From assembly GCA_050289485.1 (NCBI GenBank), contig JBNKFV010000005.1, positions 211,210 to 275,209 of the forward strand: DNA of 64,000 nucleotides. Direction: 5' to 3'. The notes under the pieces are model-generated. The model saw nothing but the letters and a program-made list of their open reading frames with translations, was not told the DNA's origin and made no database searches. The position numbers and the translations under genes were made by a program. The stretch comes from JBNKFV01 sp050289485. GTDB taxonomy: Bacteria > Pseudomonadota > Gammaproteobacteria > Pseudomonadales > Cellvibrionaceae. This document shows, one piece after another, positions 17,878 to 26,514 of the stretch. The stretch's first letter is position 1. Each line of letters starts with the position of its first letter.

Positions 17878-18361
17878 GCCGTGCTCCTGAACTTGGACGG
17901 TCTAGTATAGTTAAATGCACGAGGGGGCGACGATTGTTTTGGAATAATTATTAGGTCGACAGCCGACACAAGTGGTCGCGAAAGCTCATGGCCGAACTGC
18001 TGGTTATACCGGGGAAGGTTCCGGGGTAGGTTGGCAGCGAAGGCATGGCCGCCTGCATTGCGCCGGGCATTTTATAGTATGTCGGCGCTAAGTAACATAT
18101 TTCTATCAAGCTGCAGCTGCTTGTCAAACTTTTTTCATCGGTACACTGGTCGGTTAATGAAGCAGTTACCAAGGCAATACGTTAAAAATCAAGCATATTT
18201 GCCGCATACTACAGCATTTTTTTCAAATTGCTGCAGAAATTGGCAGACACTCAGCCCTACGGACTACTCTATACAGGGCAATATTGGTATAACTTTTTTC
18301 CATGAAAGCCCACGCCCGGTGAAAGTTTGTTGCTGTGGAGGTCACCGGGCAGCGTTTGCGG
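17878..18361. other. Intergenic region between maeB and the MarR-type regulator
   Basis: 484 bp between maeB (start) and the regulator (stop), both on the minus strand. It should contain the maeB promoter. An inverted repeat GCCCGGTGA / TCACCGGGC at 18314-18350 (19-nt loop) lies just past the regulator stop codon and may be its terminator. A 73-codon minus-strand frame at 17951-18172 has no recognisable features and is not called. Confidence 0.4.
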
Positions 18362-18841
18362 CTACTCTTTAACGAACTCTGCCAAGCGGCTTTCCAGGTT
18401 GATCAGCAGTTGGTTGAGTTCTTTTTTAAAGGCTTTTTCCTTGATGCCTTGCAGCATCTTCTGCTCGTTGGCTTGAGCTGCTGGCAATACTTTTTTCAGT
18501 AGCGATCGGCCCTTTTTTGTAAGGCAGATAAGTGTGTAACGAGAGTCGTTGGCGTCGGCCTTGCGTGTAATCAAGCCCTTGGCGTCAAGTTGGGTGAGAG
18601 AGCGACTGATCCAGGCTTTATCAACGTGGGTTTTTCTGGCTATTTCACTCACGGTGATGCTGTCGAGATTTTCCAGCAGGTTGAGAATCCGCAGGTCGGT
18701 GCTGCGCAAGTTGTATTTGGCTTCGATAGTGTGGGTGGAGATGCGCTGGATGATTTCCGACATCCTAACAATTCGCACCGAGGTCAGGTCTTCCATTGTA
18801 TTAGGGTCAGGAACATTATTTTGTGTTGTTTTCTTGGTCAT
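18362..18841 (-). CDS. MarR-family transcriptional regulator
   Basis: Winged-helix DNA-binding protein of 159 residues. The recognition region reads ITVSEIARKTHVDKAWISRSLTQLDAKGLI, followed by the wing (ADANDSRYTLICLTKKG), as in MarR/SlyA regulators. Dimerisation helices flank it at both ends. It is monocistronic in context, and its start faces the divergent carbonic anhydrase gene across repeat element copy B. Its targets are not evident; the 11-bp stem of the repeat in the shared upstream region could be mistaken for an operator. Confidence 0.92.
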   Translation of the reverse strand: MTKKTTQNNVPDPNTMEDLTSVRIVRMSEIIQRISTHTIEAKYNLRSTDLRILNLLENLDSITVSEIARKTHVDKAWISRSLTQLDAKGLITRKADANDSRYTLICLTKKGRSLLKKVLPAAQANEQKMLQGIKEKAFKKELNQLLINLESRLAEFVKE

Positions 18842-18883
18842 GGGATTACCGTGGTTGCTGATGTTTATTGTCAGTTGTCGTGC

Positions 18884-19056
18884 TTATTAACCAGGCAATC
18901 AAATAGCAGAAACCTTCACTATTTGATTGTCGCCCCTAAAAATCCGCGGAATTTGCGAAATCCCTTGATTTTTAGGGGCTCGCGCAGGCTTGCAGCCTGC
19001 GGCGGCACATCCATGTGCCGCTTATTAATTAGGCTAAACGCTTGCCGAGTTAATAA
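18884..19056 (+). repeat. Structured dispersed repeat, copy B (full length, MITE-like)
   Basis: 173-nt element between the divergent marR-type and carbonic anhydrase genes. Its ends are near-inverted (TTATTAACCAGGC and GCCGAGTTAATAA). Inside are, in order: an 11-bp stem CAATCAAATAG/CTATTTGATTG (18896-18929); a 13-bp perfect stem GCCCCTAAAAATC/GATTTTTAGGGGC (18932-18979) around a 22-nt loop ending CGAAATCCCTT; a stem GCAGGC/GCCTGC (18984-19000); and a stem CGGCACAT/ATGTGCCG (19003-19020). The loop and the order of parts match copy D (49544-49717), while the stem sequences differ. There is no coding capacity. Confidence 0.82.
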
Positions 19057-19262
19057 TTATCTACACTCCCGCGGTGTCTTGCAAAGCATTGTCAGGACTG
19101 TCTGTCCAGGGTTGTGATAATGGGCGGTTTACTGTGTAGTTTTATCTTTCGTTGAAGGCGTTATGTTGTAGAATACCCGGTTAAATTTATTAGCTGAATA
19201 AATGGATGTGGCCGCTCACCGTGAGTGGTTAAGTTTCATCACATAGAGCAAGAAAATACCCT

Positions 19263-19889
19263 ATGATTGAGCCAAGTGAACTGTTACAACGCAATAAAGA
19301 GTGGGCAAAAGCGCGTATCGCCAAAGATCCGGGCTGCTTTCAGCGCTCGGCCTCGGAGCAAACGCCAAAGTATTTGTGGATAGGCTGTTCCGACTCGCGG
19401 GTGCCAGCTGAATACATTATCGATATTGAGCCTGGTGAGTTGTTTGTGCACCGTAATATTGGTAATCAGGTTTTTCACACTGATATTAATTGTATGTCTG
19501 TCTTACAGTTTGCTGTGGATGTGCTGGAGGTTGAGCACATTATTGTATGTGGTCACCACGGCTGCGCCGCCGTAAAGTTTGCCATGGAAAACCGTCGCAT
19601 GGGTCTGGTAGACAACTGGCTTGTAAATATCAAAGAGTGCTACCACGGCCATCGTGCCGAGGTCGACGATGCGGGCGATGAAAACCATCAGCTCAATCGC
19701 TTGTGCGAAATCAACGTGGTGCAGCAGGTTTATCAGCTGGGGCACAACCAGTTTATTGAGGATGCCTGGGCGAAAGGTCGTGATTTGACGCTGCACGGCT
19801 GGGTTTACTCACTGGATACCGGCCTTATTACCGACCTTGACGTGGATGTGTCCTGTACCAGTGATCTTGCCCGTATTTCTCGCGTGTAA
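19263..19889 (+). CDS. can: Beta-class carbonic anhydrase
   Basis: Interconverts CO2 and bicarbonate in the cytosol, supplying bicarbonate for carboxylation reactions. The 208-residue protein retains all zinc ligands at family positions: Cys42, Asp44 (CSDSR, with the Arg46 partner), His98 and Cys101 (GHHGC). It is close in length and sequence to E. coli Can. The start is set by alignment of the N-terminus (MIEPSELLQRNKEWA). It is divergent from the marR-type gene; the shared upstream region is largely repeat element copy B. A hairpin follows the stop. Confidence 0.96.
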   Translation: MIEPSELLQRNKEWAKARIAKDPGCFQRSASEQTPKYLWIGCSDSRVPAEYIIDIEPGELFVHRNIGNQVFHTDINCMSVLQFAVDVLEVEHIIVCGHHGCAAVKFAMENRRMGLVDNWLVNIKECYHGHRAEVDDAGDENHQLNRLCEINVVQQVYQLGHNQFIEDAWAKGRDLTLHGWVYSLDTGLITDLDVDVSCTSDLARISRV

Positions 19890-19896
19890 CACTCAG

Positions 19897-19922
19897 ATCA
19901 GCAGGTAATGCCTGCTGATTTC
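19897..19922 (+). terminator. Terminator after carbonic anhydrase gene
   Basis: ATCAGCAGG pairs with CCTGCTGAT around a 5-nt loop, followed by a pyrimidine-rich tail (TTCCCCCTTCTTT), 8 nt past the stop codon. Confidence 0.75.
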
Positions 19923-20063
19923 CCCCTTCTTTAGTTTTCGTGCGAATTTTCACAGTTTTCGCCTGCCCTGTATGGCATGGACATCTATACTTCGTTTTAT
20001 GTGTGCGGATTTATGCCGGTGACATGATGAGACGGATTATGGAAGAGGGAGCCAGGGGGATCT

Positions 20064-22751
20064 ATGGTCGAACTATTACAGGCATTTTTTCGTGGGGATT
20101 ATATGCCCCATGGCCATTGTTACCTGTGGCAGCCTGGTATTCTATGGTCCAACGTCATTTCCGATACTCTGATTGCCGTTGCGTATTTCTCCATCCCCAT
20201 TGCGTTGGTACGCATTGTTAAACAGCGTAAAGACCTACAGTTCGGAGGGCTATTTTTGCTCTTTGCCCTGTTTATTGCGCTGTGCGGCATTACGCATCTG
20301 TTTAGTGTTGTCACGGTATGGCATGGTCAGTATGGCATTCACGGTATGCTGAAGATGATGACCGCCGCTATTTCTCTGATCACAGTATTTCTTCTCTACC
20401 GCAACCTGGGGCAGATTATTTCATTACCCGACTTGGCGTCGGCACGGGCGGCCTTAAGTGAGGCTGCCGACGAAAAACTAAAGCGCATGCAGCTTGAGAT
20501 AGAACGCAAAAACGAGGCAATTTTTAAATTTGCGACGGAGTTATTTCCTACTGGCCTGCTGGTGGTAGACAACAAACGCACTATCTGCATGGCCAATAAT
20601 GCGTTGAAAAACATGTTTGGCTATCAAGAAAGTGAGCTTATCGGTAAGAATTTGTCGACATTGTTGCCACCCGATCAGAGTGCGCACCATGACATCTTGG
20701 TGAAAAATTATATGGCTAACCCCTCTCAGGGGCATGCTATGGCGGCAGGCCGCATTGTGCGCGGTATCACCAAGCAGCAGAAGGAGGTATCGGTAGAGAT
20801 CTCGTTGTCAGTGCATGAATTCGAAGGGGTACAGCATACGTTTGCATCGGTTGTCGATGTGGCTGAGGTGTTGTCTGAAAAAAATCTTGCGGGTGAACTC
20901 TCAAATCGAATGCGGCGGGCAATTGAAGCCAGTAACGACGGGATATGGGAGTGGAATATTCAAACCGATCAGGTGTGGTATAGCCCACAACTGCTGCGTA
21001 TGATCGGGCGAGACACTCATGAGCCCGCAAAGTATTCTCTTTGGTATGAGCATATCCACCCAGATGACCGAGCAATGGTTGAATCAACAATAGAAAAACA
21101 TTTTGCCAATAATGAACGATATGATCTGGTCTATCGTGGCATAGCAGAATCCAAACAGTATGAATGGTTCAATGCCCGCGGCGATACCCTTTTTGATGAC
21201 GCCGGGCAGCCACTGTTGATGTCGGGTACGCTAAAAAATATCAACCAGCTTAAACAGCTCGAAGCTGAGTTAAATGAACAAACACGATTTCTGAATGAAG
21301 TGTTGGAAAAATCCCTCTGCGCTGTTTACCTTTTCGATTTTAATACTCAATCCGTTACCTACGTAAACCCCGCTTTTGAACAAATCACCGGATATTCCTT
21401 GGCTGATGTTCAGCAGACGAGTTCCGACAGCGATCTTAACAAAGTAATACATCCGAAAGATCTCGAGTGCTTTCAGCATCATGTGAATATGGTGAAAAAT
21501 TCTGACCCACTGACGGAATTTGATCTCGAATACCGCATGCTGCATAAAAATGGAAATCCTGTATGGTGCTATACGAGATCGTCAATTTACTCCAAAGGCA
21601 GCGATGGTACGGCAAAGGAAATGCTGGGCACCTTCTTCGATATCACTACACTTAAAGATCGTGAAGATCATATTCGCCTGTTGATGGAAGAATACTCCAC
21701 TACGTTTGAACAGGCTGCGGTAGGTATTGCACATATCGATGCAGAAGGTCGATTTATCAAGGTAAACCAAAAGCTTTGTCAGATACTCGGGTACTCTGAG
21801 CCTCAGATGCTATTGAAAACATTTGCCGATATTATCCATGAAGATGACCGTTCTTTCAGTATGCAGAAGCTCAACGAACTGGTAGGCGGTGATTGCAGTC
21901 AGTTTACGGCAGAGAAACGCTACATTTGTGCCAGCGGCAATGTTATTTGGATGCATATTACTGTATCGGCTGTACGCGAATACAGTGGCGGGGTCAGGCA
22001 TTTTGTTACCGTTTTGGAAGATATTACGCAGCGCAAGAAAATTGAGCTGCAGTTAGCTGATTCGAATTCTGCTCTAGAACGATTTGCGTATTCTGCCTCG
22101 CACGATTTACAAGAGCCTCTGCGTAAGATCAGCGCCTTTGCCGGGTTGCTCGAATCGCGTCTGAAAGATAAATTGGATGACCCTGATGCGCGCTTCCAAT
22201 TAGACAGAATCAGTAGCAGTGCCAAACGTATGGGGCAGATGATTCAGAGTTTGTTGCAATTGTCTCGTTATACGCGAAAAAGTCTCGACAAGGAGCATTG
22301 CATGCTATCTGAGGTTGTTGATCAGGTAAAAGAAGACGCGTCGGCGTCCATTGCCCGGCACAATGCCACTGTAGAAGTGGTCTCCGACATCGAGCTTTAC
22401 GTAGAGGTAAATGGATTTCAACAAGTTGTTCGTAACCTGGTAAGTAATGCCATGCATTACGCCAAACCCGGTATTAAGTCGCATATCTCGATTACTGGCT
22501 ACCCAGCGGCTGATGGCAAAGTAGCTATTTCGGTGAAAGATAATGGACCAGGTTTTAATACAAAGTTTGCGGAAGAAATTTTTGAGCCGTTTCGGCGTTT
22601 AGTCGGGGTAGATAAACCAGGGTCTGGCATGGGGCTGGCTATTTGTCGGCAAATTGTGCAAGCCCACAACGGAACGATCAAAGCGTTATCAGAAGCGGGG
22701 CTAGGAGCTGAATTTATCATTGAGCTACCCAGTCAGAGTAGAGAAAGCTGA
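20064..22751 (+). CDS. Ethylene-receptor-like PAS sensor histidine kinase
   Basis: Membrane histidine kinase of 895 residues. The N-terminal three-helix domain (about 28-120) matches the copper-dependent ethylene-binding domain of plant ETR1 and cyanobacterial SynEtr1. Asp34, Tyr41 and Pro45 (ISDTLIAVAYFSIP), and Cys74 and His78 (ALCGITHL), stand at ETR1 positions 25, 32, 36, 65 and 69 with a constant offset of nine. No GAF domain follows; instead there are four PAS-like domains (about 160-290, 290-400, 415-535, 540-660), then a HisKA with phospho-His near residue 680 (SASHDLQEPL) and HATPase_c with NLVSNAMHYA, DNGPGF and GSGMGLAI. An AGGGGGA site precedes the ATG. It overlaps the next gene (TGATG), so the operon is firm. 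Confidence 0.9.
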   Translation: MVELLQAFFRGDYMPHGHCYLWQPGILWSNVISDTLIAVAYFSIPIALVRIVKQRKDLQFGGLFLLFALFIALCGITHLFSVVTVWHGQYGIHGMLKMMTAAISLITVFLLYRNLGQIISLPDLASARAALSEAADEKLKRMQLEIERKNEAIFKFATELFPTGLLVVDNKRTICMANNALKNMFGYQESELIGKNLSTLLPPDQSAHHDILVKNYMANPSQGHAMAAGRIVRGITKQQKEVSVEISLSVHEFEGVQHTFASVVDVAEVLSEKNLAGELSNRMRRAIEASNDGIWEWNIQTDQVWYSPQLLRMIGRDTHEPAKYSLWYEHIHPDDRAMVESTIEKHFANNERYDLVYRGIAESKQYEWFNARGDTLFDDAGQPLLMSGTLKNINQLKQLEAELNEQTRFLNEVLEKSLCAVYLFDFNTQSVTYVNPAFEQITGYSLADVQQTSSDSDLNKVIHPKDLECFQHHVNMVKNSDPLTEFDLEYRMLHKNGNPVWCYTRSSIYSKGSDGTAKEMLGTFFDITTLKDREDHIRLLMEEYSTTFEQAAVGIAHIDAEGRFIKVNQKLCQILGYSEPQMLLKTFADIIHEDDRSFSMQKLNELVGGDCSQFTAEKRYICASGNVIWMHITVSAVREYSGGVRHFVTVLEDITQRKKIELQLADSNSALERFAYSASHDLQEPLRKISAFAGLLESRLKDKLDDPDARFQLDRISSSAKRMGQMIQSLLQLSRYTRKSLDKEHCMLSEVVDQVKEDASASIARHNATVEVVSDIELYVEVNGFQQVVRNLVSNAMHYAKPGIKSHISITGYPAADGKVAISVKDNGPGFNTKFAEEIFEPFRRLVGVDKPGSGMGLAICRQIVQAHNGTIKALSEAGLGAEFIIELPSQSRES

Positions 22752-23209
22752 TGTCGTCATTAAGTAACTACATACTGTTAGTTGAAGATGATCCGGATGA
22801 TCAATATCTGATTCGCCAGGCCATTCGCGATAGTGGATCGTCGATACGGCTCGATTGTCTGGCCGATGGTTTATATCTTGAGCAATACCTTTTGCAGTGT
22901 CAGCTTGGAGTCAGTGCTGAGCTACCAAGAATGATTTTGCTGGATTTGAACATGCCCGCACTTGATGGAAAAAAAGTGTTGCAGTGGTTAAAGGGCAGCA
23001 GAGAATTTTGCTCAATACCGGTTGTGGTATTTACCACATCAAATTCAGAAGCCGATATAGAAGCGTGTTATCGGTTAGGTGCGAACAGTTACGTGATTAA
23101 GCCTCTTGGATATCAGGAGTTAAGTGAAACCGTAGCAGTTATGTGTGAACATTGGTTGAAAGTAGCGGCATTGCCCTGTGTTGGGCAGGGTGCCAGCCCT
23201 GAATTATAG
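22751..23209 (+). CDS. Rcp1-like single-domain response regulator
   Basis: Receiver domain with no output domain, 152 residues. The acidic pocket is VEDDPDD (residues 11-17), the phospho-acceptor is Asp65 in LLDLNMPALDG, and the conserved Thr/Lys pair follows (FTTSN, IKPLG). The extended loop before beta-3 and the DPDD opening resemble Rcp1-type regulators that pair with phytochrome-like and other PAS kinases. Its start overlaps the kinase stop, so it is almost certainly the kinase's direct partner. It may act as a phosphate sink or relay toward the receiver-GGDEF protein encoded next. Confidence 0.92.
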   Translation: MSSLSNYILLVEDDPDDQYLIRQAIRDSGSSIRLDCLADGLYLEQYLLQCQLGVSAELPRMILLDLNMPALDGKKVLQWLKGSREFCSIPVVVFTTSNSEADIEACYRLGANSYVIKPLGYQELSETVAVMCEHWLKVAALPCVGQGASPEL

Positions 23210-24147
23210 TGGAGAAACTTAGCAGTGGTGGCGGTATGGGATGTAAAGAAACAAAGCTGTTGATAGTAGAGAATGATCTGGATGATTACTACATTGTCAC
23301 CAGTTTGTTGAATAAGGATAGGAAGCGTCAATATAAAATCAAACAGGTATCCGGGTTGAGCGATGCAGTGACTCTGCTTGAGAAAGAATATTTTGACGTA
23401 ATACTGCTTGATTTGGGATTGGAAGATAGCTCGGGTTTGCAAACCCTGCGCGAGCTGACTGCCGTCGTCGAAAATATTCCAATTGTGGTGCTTACGGGTG
23501 TCGATGATGAAACGTTTGGTCAGCAAGCGATTCAATTGGGAGCGGAAGATTATATTTCCAAGAGTGCATTGGAGGCGTCGCTGTTAACTAGGATTATTGC
23601 CTATGCGATTGAGCGTCATCGCTTGCTGGTAAAAATAAAACGTCAGGCGGAAGAAGATCCTCTAACGTCTTTACCTAACAGAACCTATCTGTGTGATACG
23701 CTGGAAACGCTGATAAAGCAGAGTGAACGAAACCAGGCCAAGGTGGCTGTTGCCTTGATGGACCTTGATGGTTTTAAGCAGGTAAATGACAGCTATGGGC
23801 ATCATGCAGGCGACCGATTGCTGCAGGAAATCAGCATTCGCCTGCAGCAGCGGTTGCGAAAATCTGATGTTGTTGGGCGCTGGGGTGGCGATGAATTTGT
23901 ATTGCTGATTACCAACTATAACGATCCGGAAAGCTTAAAAGAGCTGCTGGAGATGAAGCAGCAGTTTTTATCGGAAAGTTATTATCTTTCCATTGATGGC
24001 CAAGAGAAAAAAATTGATATTGGTGTAAGTATTGGTGTGGCTGAGTGGAAGCCAGGTTTCACGCTGAGTAAACTCATCGATCTGGCCGATCAGCGTATGT
24101 ATATTGGTAAAAATAGTGGTAAAAGCCAAATTGTTTGCAGTGATTGA
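23209..24147 (+). CDS. Receiver-GGDEF response regulator (diguanylate cyclase)
   Basis: Makes c-di-GMP under phosphorylation control. The 312 residues contain a receiver domain (about 15-130; acidic ENDLDD, phospho-Asp68 in ILLDLG, Lys in ISKS) and a GGDEF domain (about 150-310) with an intact active site WGGDEF (226-230). The product-inhibition I-site RKSD lies at 217-220, five residues before GGDEF. The frame begins with a GTG overlapping the previous stop (TAGTG); an ATG nine codons later (23236) is an alternative. As the third gene of the operon it makes c-di-GMP the likely output of the ethylene-receptor-like kinase. Confidence 0.92.
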   Translation: MEKLSSGGGMGCKETKLLIVENDLDDYYIVTSLLNKDRKRQYKIKQVSGLSDAVTLLEKEYFDVILLDLGLEDSSGLQTLRELTAVVENIPIVVLTGVDDETFGQQAIQLGAEDYISKSALEASLLTRIIAYAIERHRLLVKIKRQAEEDPLTSLPNRTYLCDTLETLIKQSERNQAKVAVALMDLDGFKQVNDSYGHHAGDRLLQEISIRLQQRLRKSDVVGRWGGDEFVLLITNYNDPESLKELLEMKQQFLSESYYLSIDGQEKKIDIGVSIGVAEWKPGFTLSKLIDLADQRMYIGKNSGKSQIVCSD

Positions 24148-24561
24148 CCGGTTTTCGAAAACGGGTGTTCAAATATCTCCGTAGACAATCTTGCTCGGTC
24201 AAAGAAATTTATATGGAATTACTCAATCTGGAACCTGTCTTCTAAGCTGGCTGGATTATCCAGCTTTCTTCGGCTAGCAATAAAAATATCAACTTAACTT
24301 TACAATGAAAGAAAGATTTTCTTATGCCGGTAATCTTTCAAAAATCGCCTCAAGGGGGCGATGCTACTTTGTAGTTGAAAGCTGAAGCTCTTTTATGGAG
24401 TTACTAAATCACATGGCTTTGACGTTGAGGGTACAAAGCGCAACTATCTAAAAAGTGGATGGTGAGTATGTAAATGAGTTCTATATGTCCAAATTGCTCC
24501 GAACCTAATAAACTGTTCGAGAGTGATTCGCAACGTGTGGCATTACTGGAATACATGAACG
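24148..24561. other. Intergenic region with possible 38-codon ORF
   Basis: 414 bp before the methyltransferase, with no confidently called gene. A short frame at 24474-24590 (ATG ... TAG, 38 codons) begins MSSICPNCSEPNKLF, with a CxxC pair like half a zinc ribbon. It overlaps the start of the methyltransferase gene in another frame. Coding cannot be decided from sequence alone. The region is rather A+T rich. Confidence 0.35.
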
Positions 24562-25179
24562 ATGAAAGATTCAAAAGAATTTTGGGATAGATCTTCGGAA
24601 AAATATATTAAAAGCCCTGTTAAAGATGAATTTACGTATCAACAGAAACTGGCCATTACCCAGGAATTCCTGAGGGAAGATTCGACAGTGCTAGAGTTTG
24701 GCTGTGGCAGTGGTGCCACTGCAATTTTTCATGCTCCATGTGTACAACATGTTGTTGCGACAGATATATCTGACAATATGATAGAGGCGGCTAAGCAAAA
24801 AGCCCTTGAAGCTGGAGTAAAGAATATTGACTTTGAGCAGGGTACGCTAGACAGCCTAAAACTCCAAAATGAAAGCTTTGATGCTGTTTTGGGGCTAAAT
24901 GTGCTACATCTTTTAGAGGATGTAGATGGTGCACTGACTAGAGTTCATCAAATTTTAAAAAAGGATGGAGTATTTGTGTCAAGTACATCGCTAATAGCAG
25001 AGATTAATTTTGCTTTTCGATGGCTGATCTCTGCCATGCAGGTCATAGGTTTAGCGCCTTATGTCAGTCAGTTTACAAAGAGTGAGCTTATTGAAAAATT
25101 AGCGAAAGCTGGTTTTACTATTGAACGAGAGTGGCAGGCTAGCCATGAATCGGTATTTATAGTCGCTAGAAAAGGCTAG
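24562..25179 (+). CDS. Class I SAM-dependent methyltransferase
   Basis: The 205-residue protein has a standard Rossmann methyltransferase fold. SAM-binding motif I reads VLEFGCGSGATAI (around residue 45), the acidic motif II is VATDISDNMI, and LGLNVLHLL is the post-II strand. Its short length and the WDRSSEKYIKSPVKDE opening resemble small uncharacterised methyltransferases; the acceptor is unknown. It begins inside the 38-codon frame described upstream. Base use is more A+T rich than in the neighbouring sensory operon, which together with the following YdeI-like gene hints at an acquired pair. Confidence 0.87.
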   Translation: MKDSKEFWDRSSEKYIKSPVKDEFTYQQKLAITQEFLREDSTVLEFGCGSGATAIFHAPCVQHVVATDISDNMIEAAKQKALEAGVKNIDFEQGTLDSLKLQNESFDAVLGLNVLHLLEDVDGALTRVHQILKKDGVFVSSTSLIAEINFAFRWLISAMQVIGLAPYVSQFTKSELIEKLAKAGFTIEREWQASHESVFIVARKG

Positions 25180-25434
25180 TCAAGGCGTTATGCAAAAACG
25201 CTAAGTAAAATCCAATTTTCTTAAATTGCAGCCTTATATCTAGGGCGCGTCTGAAAAGCTACCTGTGTTGCGATTTCGGTGCTTTCTACCTCGATTACGT
25301 TTTTAAGAAGCTCTCTATATTGAGCTGCTATCGAATGTAAAATAAAACGATAAAGCTGTAGAGTGATCTTTACTTTTAAGTTGATTGTTCTACAGATGGG
25401 TTATGTGTTTTGAGTGATTAGATAGGGTTTACTT

Positions 25435-25758
25435 ATGAAGCCAAATGTTTCAGGTGGGCTGGTACATGAAATACCTTCTGATTTGACTAAGGCGTTAATG
25501 GAAAAAGACTTGCTTAGCATCTGGGAATCGTTGACGCCCATTGGTCGAAACGAATTTATTTGTTGGGTTGAAGATGCGAAACAAGAGAAAACGAGAATCA
25601 AACGTATCGCCCGAGCTGTCGAAGAGCTGCAACAAGGAAAAAAGAGGCCTTGCTGTTGGAGTGGCTGTATTCACCGTACGGACAAAAAACCCGGCAAATG
25701 GCAGGAGGCTGTTTTAATTGATAAAAAATCAAAAAAATCCCTCTACAAAGTAAAATGA
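25435..25758 (+). CDS. YdeI/OmpD-associated-family small protein
   Basis: The 107-residue protein contains the C-terminal block of the YdeI/OmdA family: LTPIGRNEFICWVEDAKQE, then TRIKRIARAVEELQQGKK. The protein then ends with a short CCWSGCIH segment with three Cys, and a basic tail. Proteins of this family have been linked to resistance to antimicrobial peptides, but the mechanism is unclear. It is shorter than YdeI (about 130). It sits alone, about 255 bp after the methyltransferase, in the same A+T-richer stretch. Confidence 0.7.
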   Translation: MKPNVSGGLVHEIPSDLTKALMEKDLLSIWESLTPIGRNEFICWVEDAKQEKTRIKRIARAVEELQQGKKRPCCWSGCIHRTDKKPGKWQEAVLIDKKSKKSLYKVK

Positions 25759-25846
25759 CCCCATCACATAACCAATAAGGGTATAACAAGGTAAATCAGC
25801 CAGGATCTTGCCTTTCGATTCGCCCCTTTTTTAAGTGTTATACGTG

Positions 25847-26341
25847 CTACGGTTTTAGGAAAATGGTAATCTGGAGGTCGTGTGAAAAAGGTGGGTTTTC
25901 AGGTATTTTTAGGCGGCTAAGGTACCTCTTCAATCGTTTAAACCCGCTGAAATTATCTATAAACGGCTGCACCGTTTCTTGTAAAAAAACACGCTCATTC
26001 CAGGGCTTGTTAGCAAGCAAGTGATAGTGGCAGGGTTTCAACAGGTAAATAGCCACTTCACTACTATTGCCATCTTCGGGTTCTACCGCTATGTGTTCAC
26101 GCAGATACTCGCTTCCCTCAAAGCGGTCGAGCCGTTCAATATCTTCCTTTATCACGTTTATATACAGCCTGCCGGTAATCGAGCTACCTGGTTGCGGAAT
26201 TGCTGCGGGATAATCGGCGTGCCGGAGCGACTGCCGCAGAAAACCCCGTAACTCGTATGCTTTGCTGGCGTACGGCCGGCTGACGATTTGCTGCCAAACC
26301 TGATCAAACATCAGTGATCCATAAGTAAAAATATGTGTCAC
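25847..26341 (-). CDS. Gamma-glutamylcyclotransferase-like (AIG2/GGCT) protein
   Basis: The 164-residue member of the AIG2/GGCT-like family has the substrate-loop motif FTYGSLM at residues 5-11 and a candidate catalytic acid Glu75 in DRFEGSEY. Family members form 5-oxoproline from gamma-glutamyl peptides or amines, but many are uncharacterised. The start is the GTG at 26341, supported by a GAGGG site six bases upstream. The C-terminal 60 residues, rich in Arg, Lys and Phe (GFKRLKRYLSRLK), are an extension beyond the core fold and are not recognised. It is convergent with the YdeI-like gene. Confidence 0.82.
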   Translation of the reverse strand: MTHIFTYGSLMFDQVWQQIVSRPYASKAYELRGFLRQSLRHADYPAAIPQPGSSITGRLYINVIKEDIERLDRFEGSEYLREHIAVEPEDGNSSEVAIYLLKPCHYHLLANKPWNERVFLQETVQPFIDNFSGFKRLKRYLSRLKIPENPPFSHDLQITIFLKP

Positions 26342-26514
26342 ATTGCCCTCGCAGCCAGTGAAGTGGTCATAGTGTTAAGAAATGGCAGGTTGTCGCTATT
26401 TTGGCATAAAAGTGTCGAAAAAAATTCACACAGATGTCACCTGGATTTCCTTTTTGCTCATTAGGCTCGCTGTTTTACCTAAGCAACAGCTAAAAGACCA
26501 TAAGGGGAAACAAG

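Noticed and set aside
17951..18172. 73-codon minus-strand frame between maeB and the marR-type gene
   Set aside because: No ribosome site, no domain, and odd composition; it lies in promoter space.
18896..18929. 11-bp palindrome upstream of the marR-type and can genes as a MarR operator
   Set aside because: The palindrome is one module of the dispersed repeat and has counterparts in copies A and D, so it need not be a regulator site.
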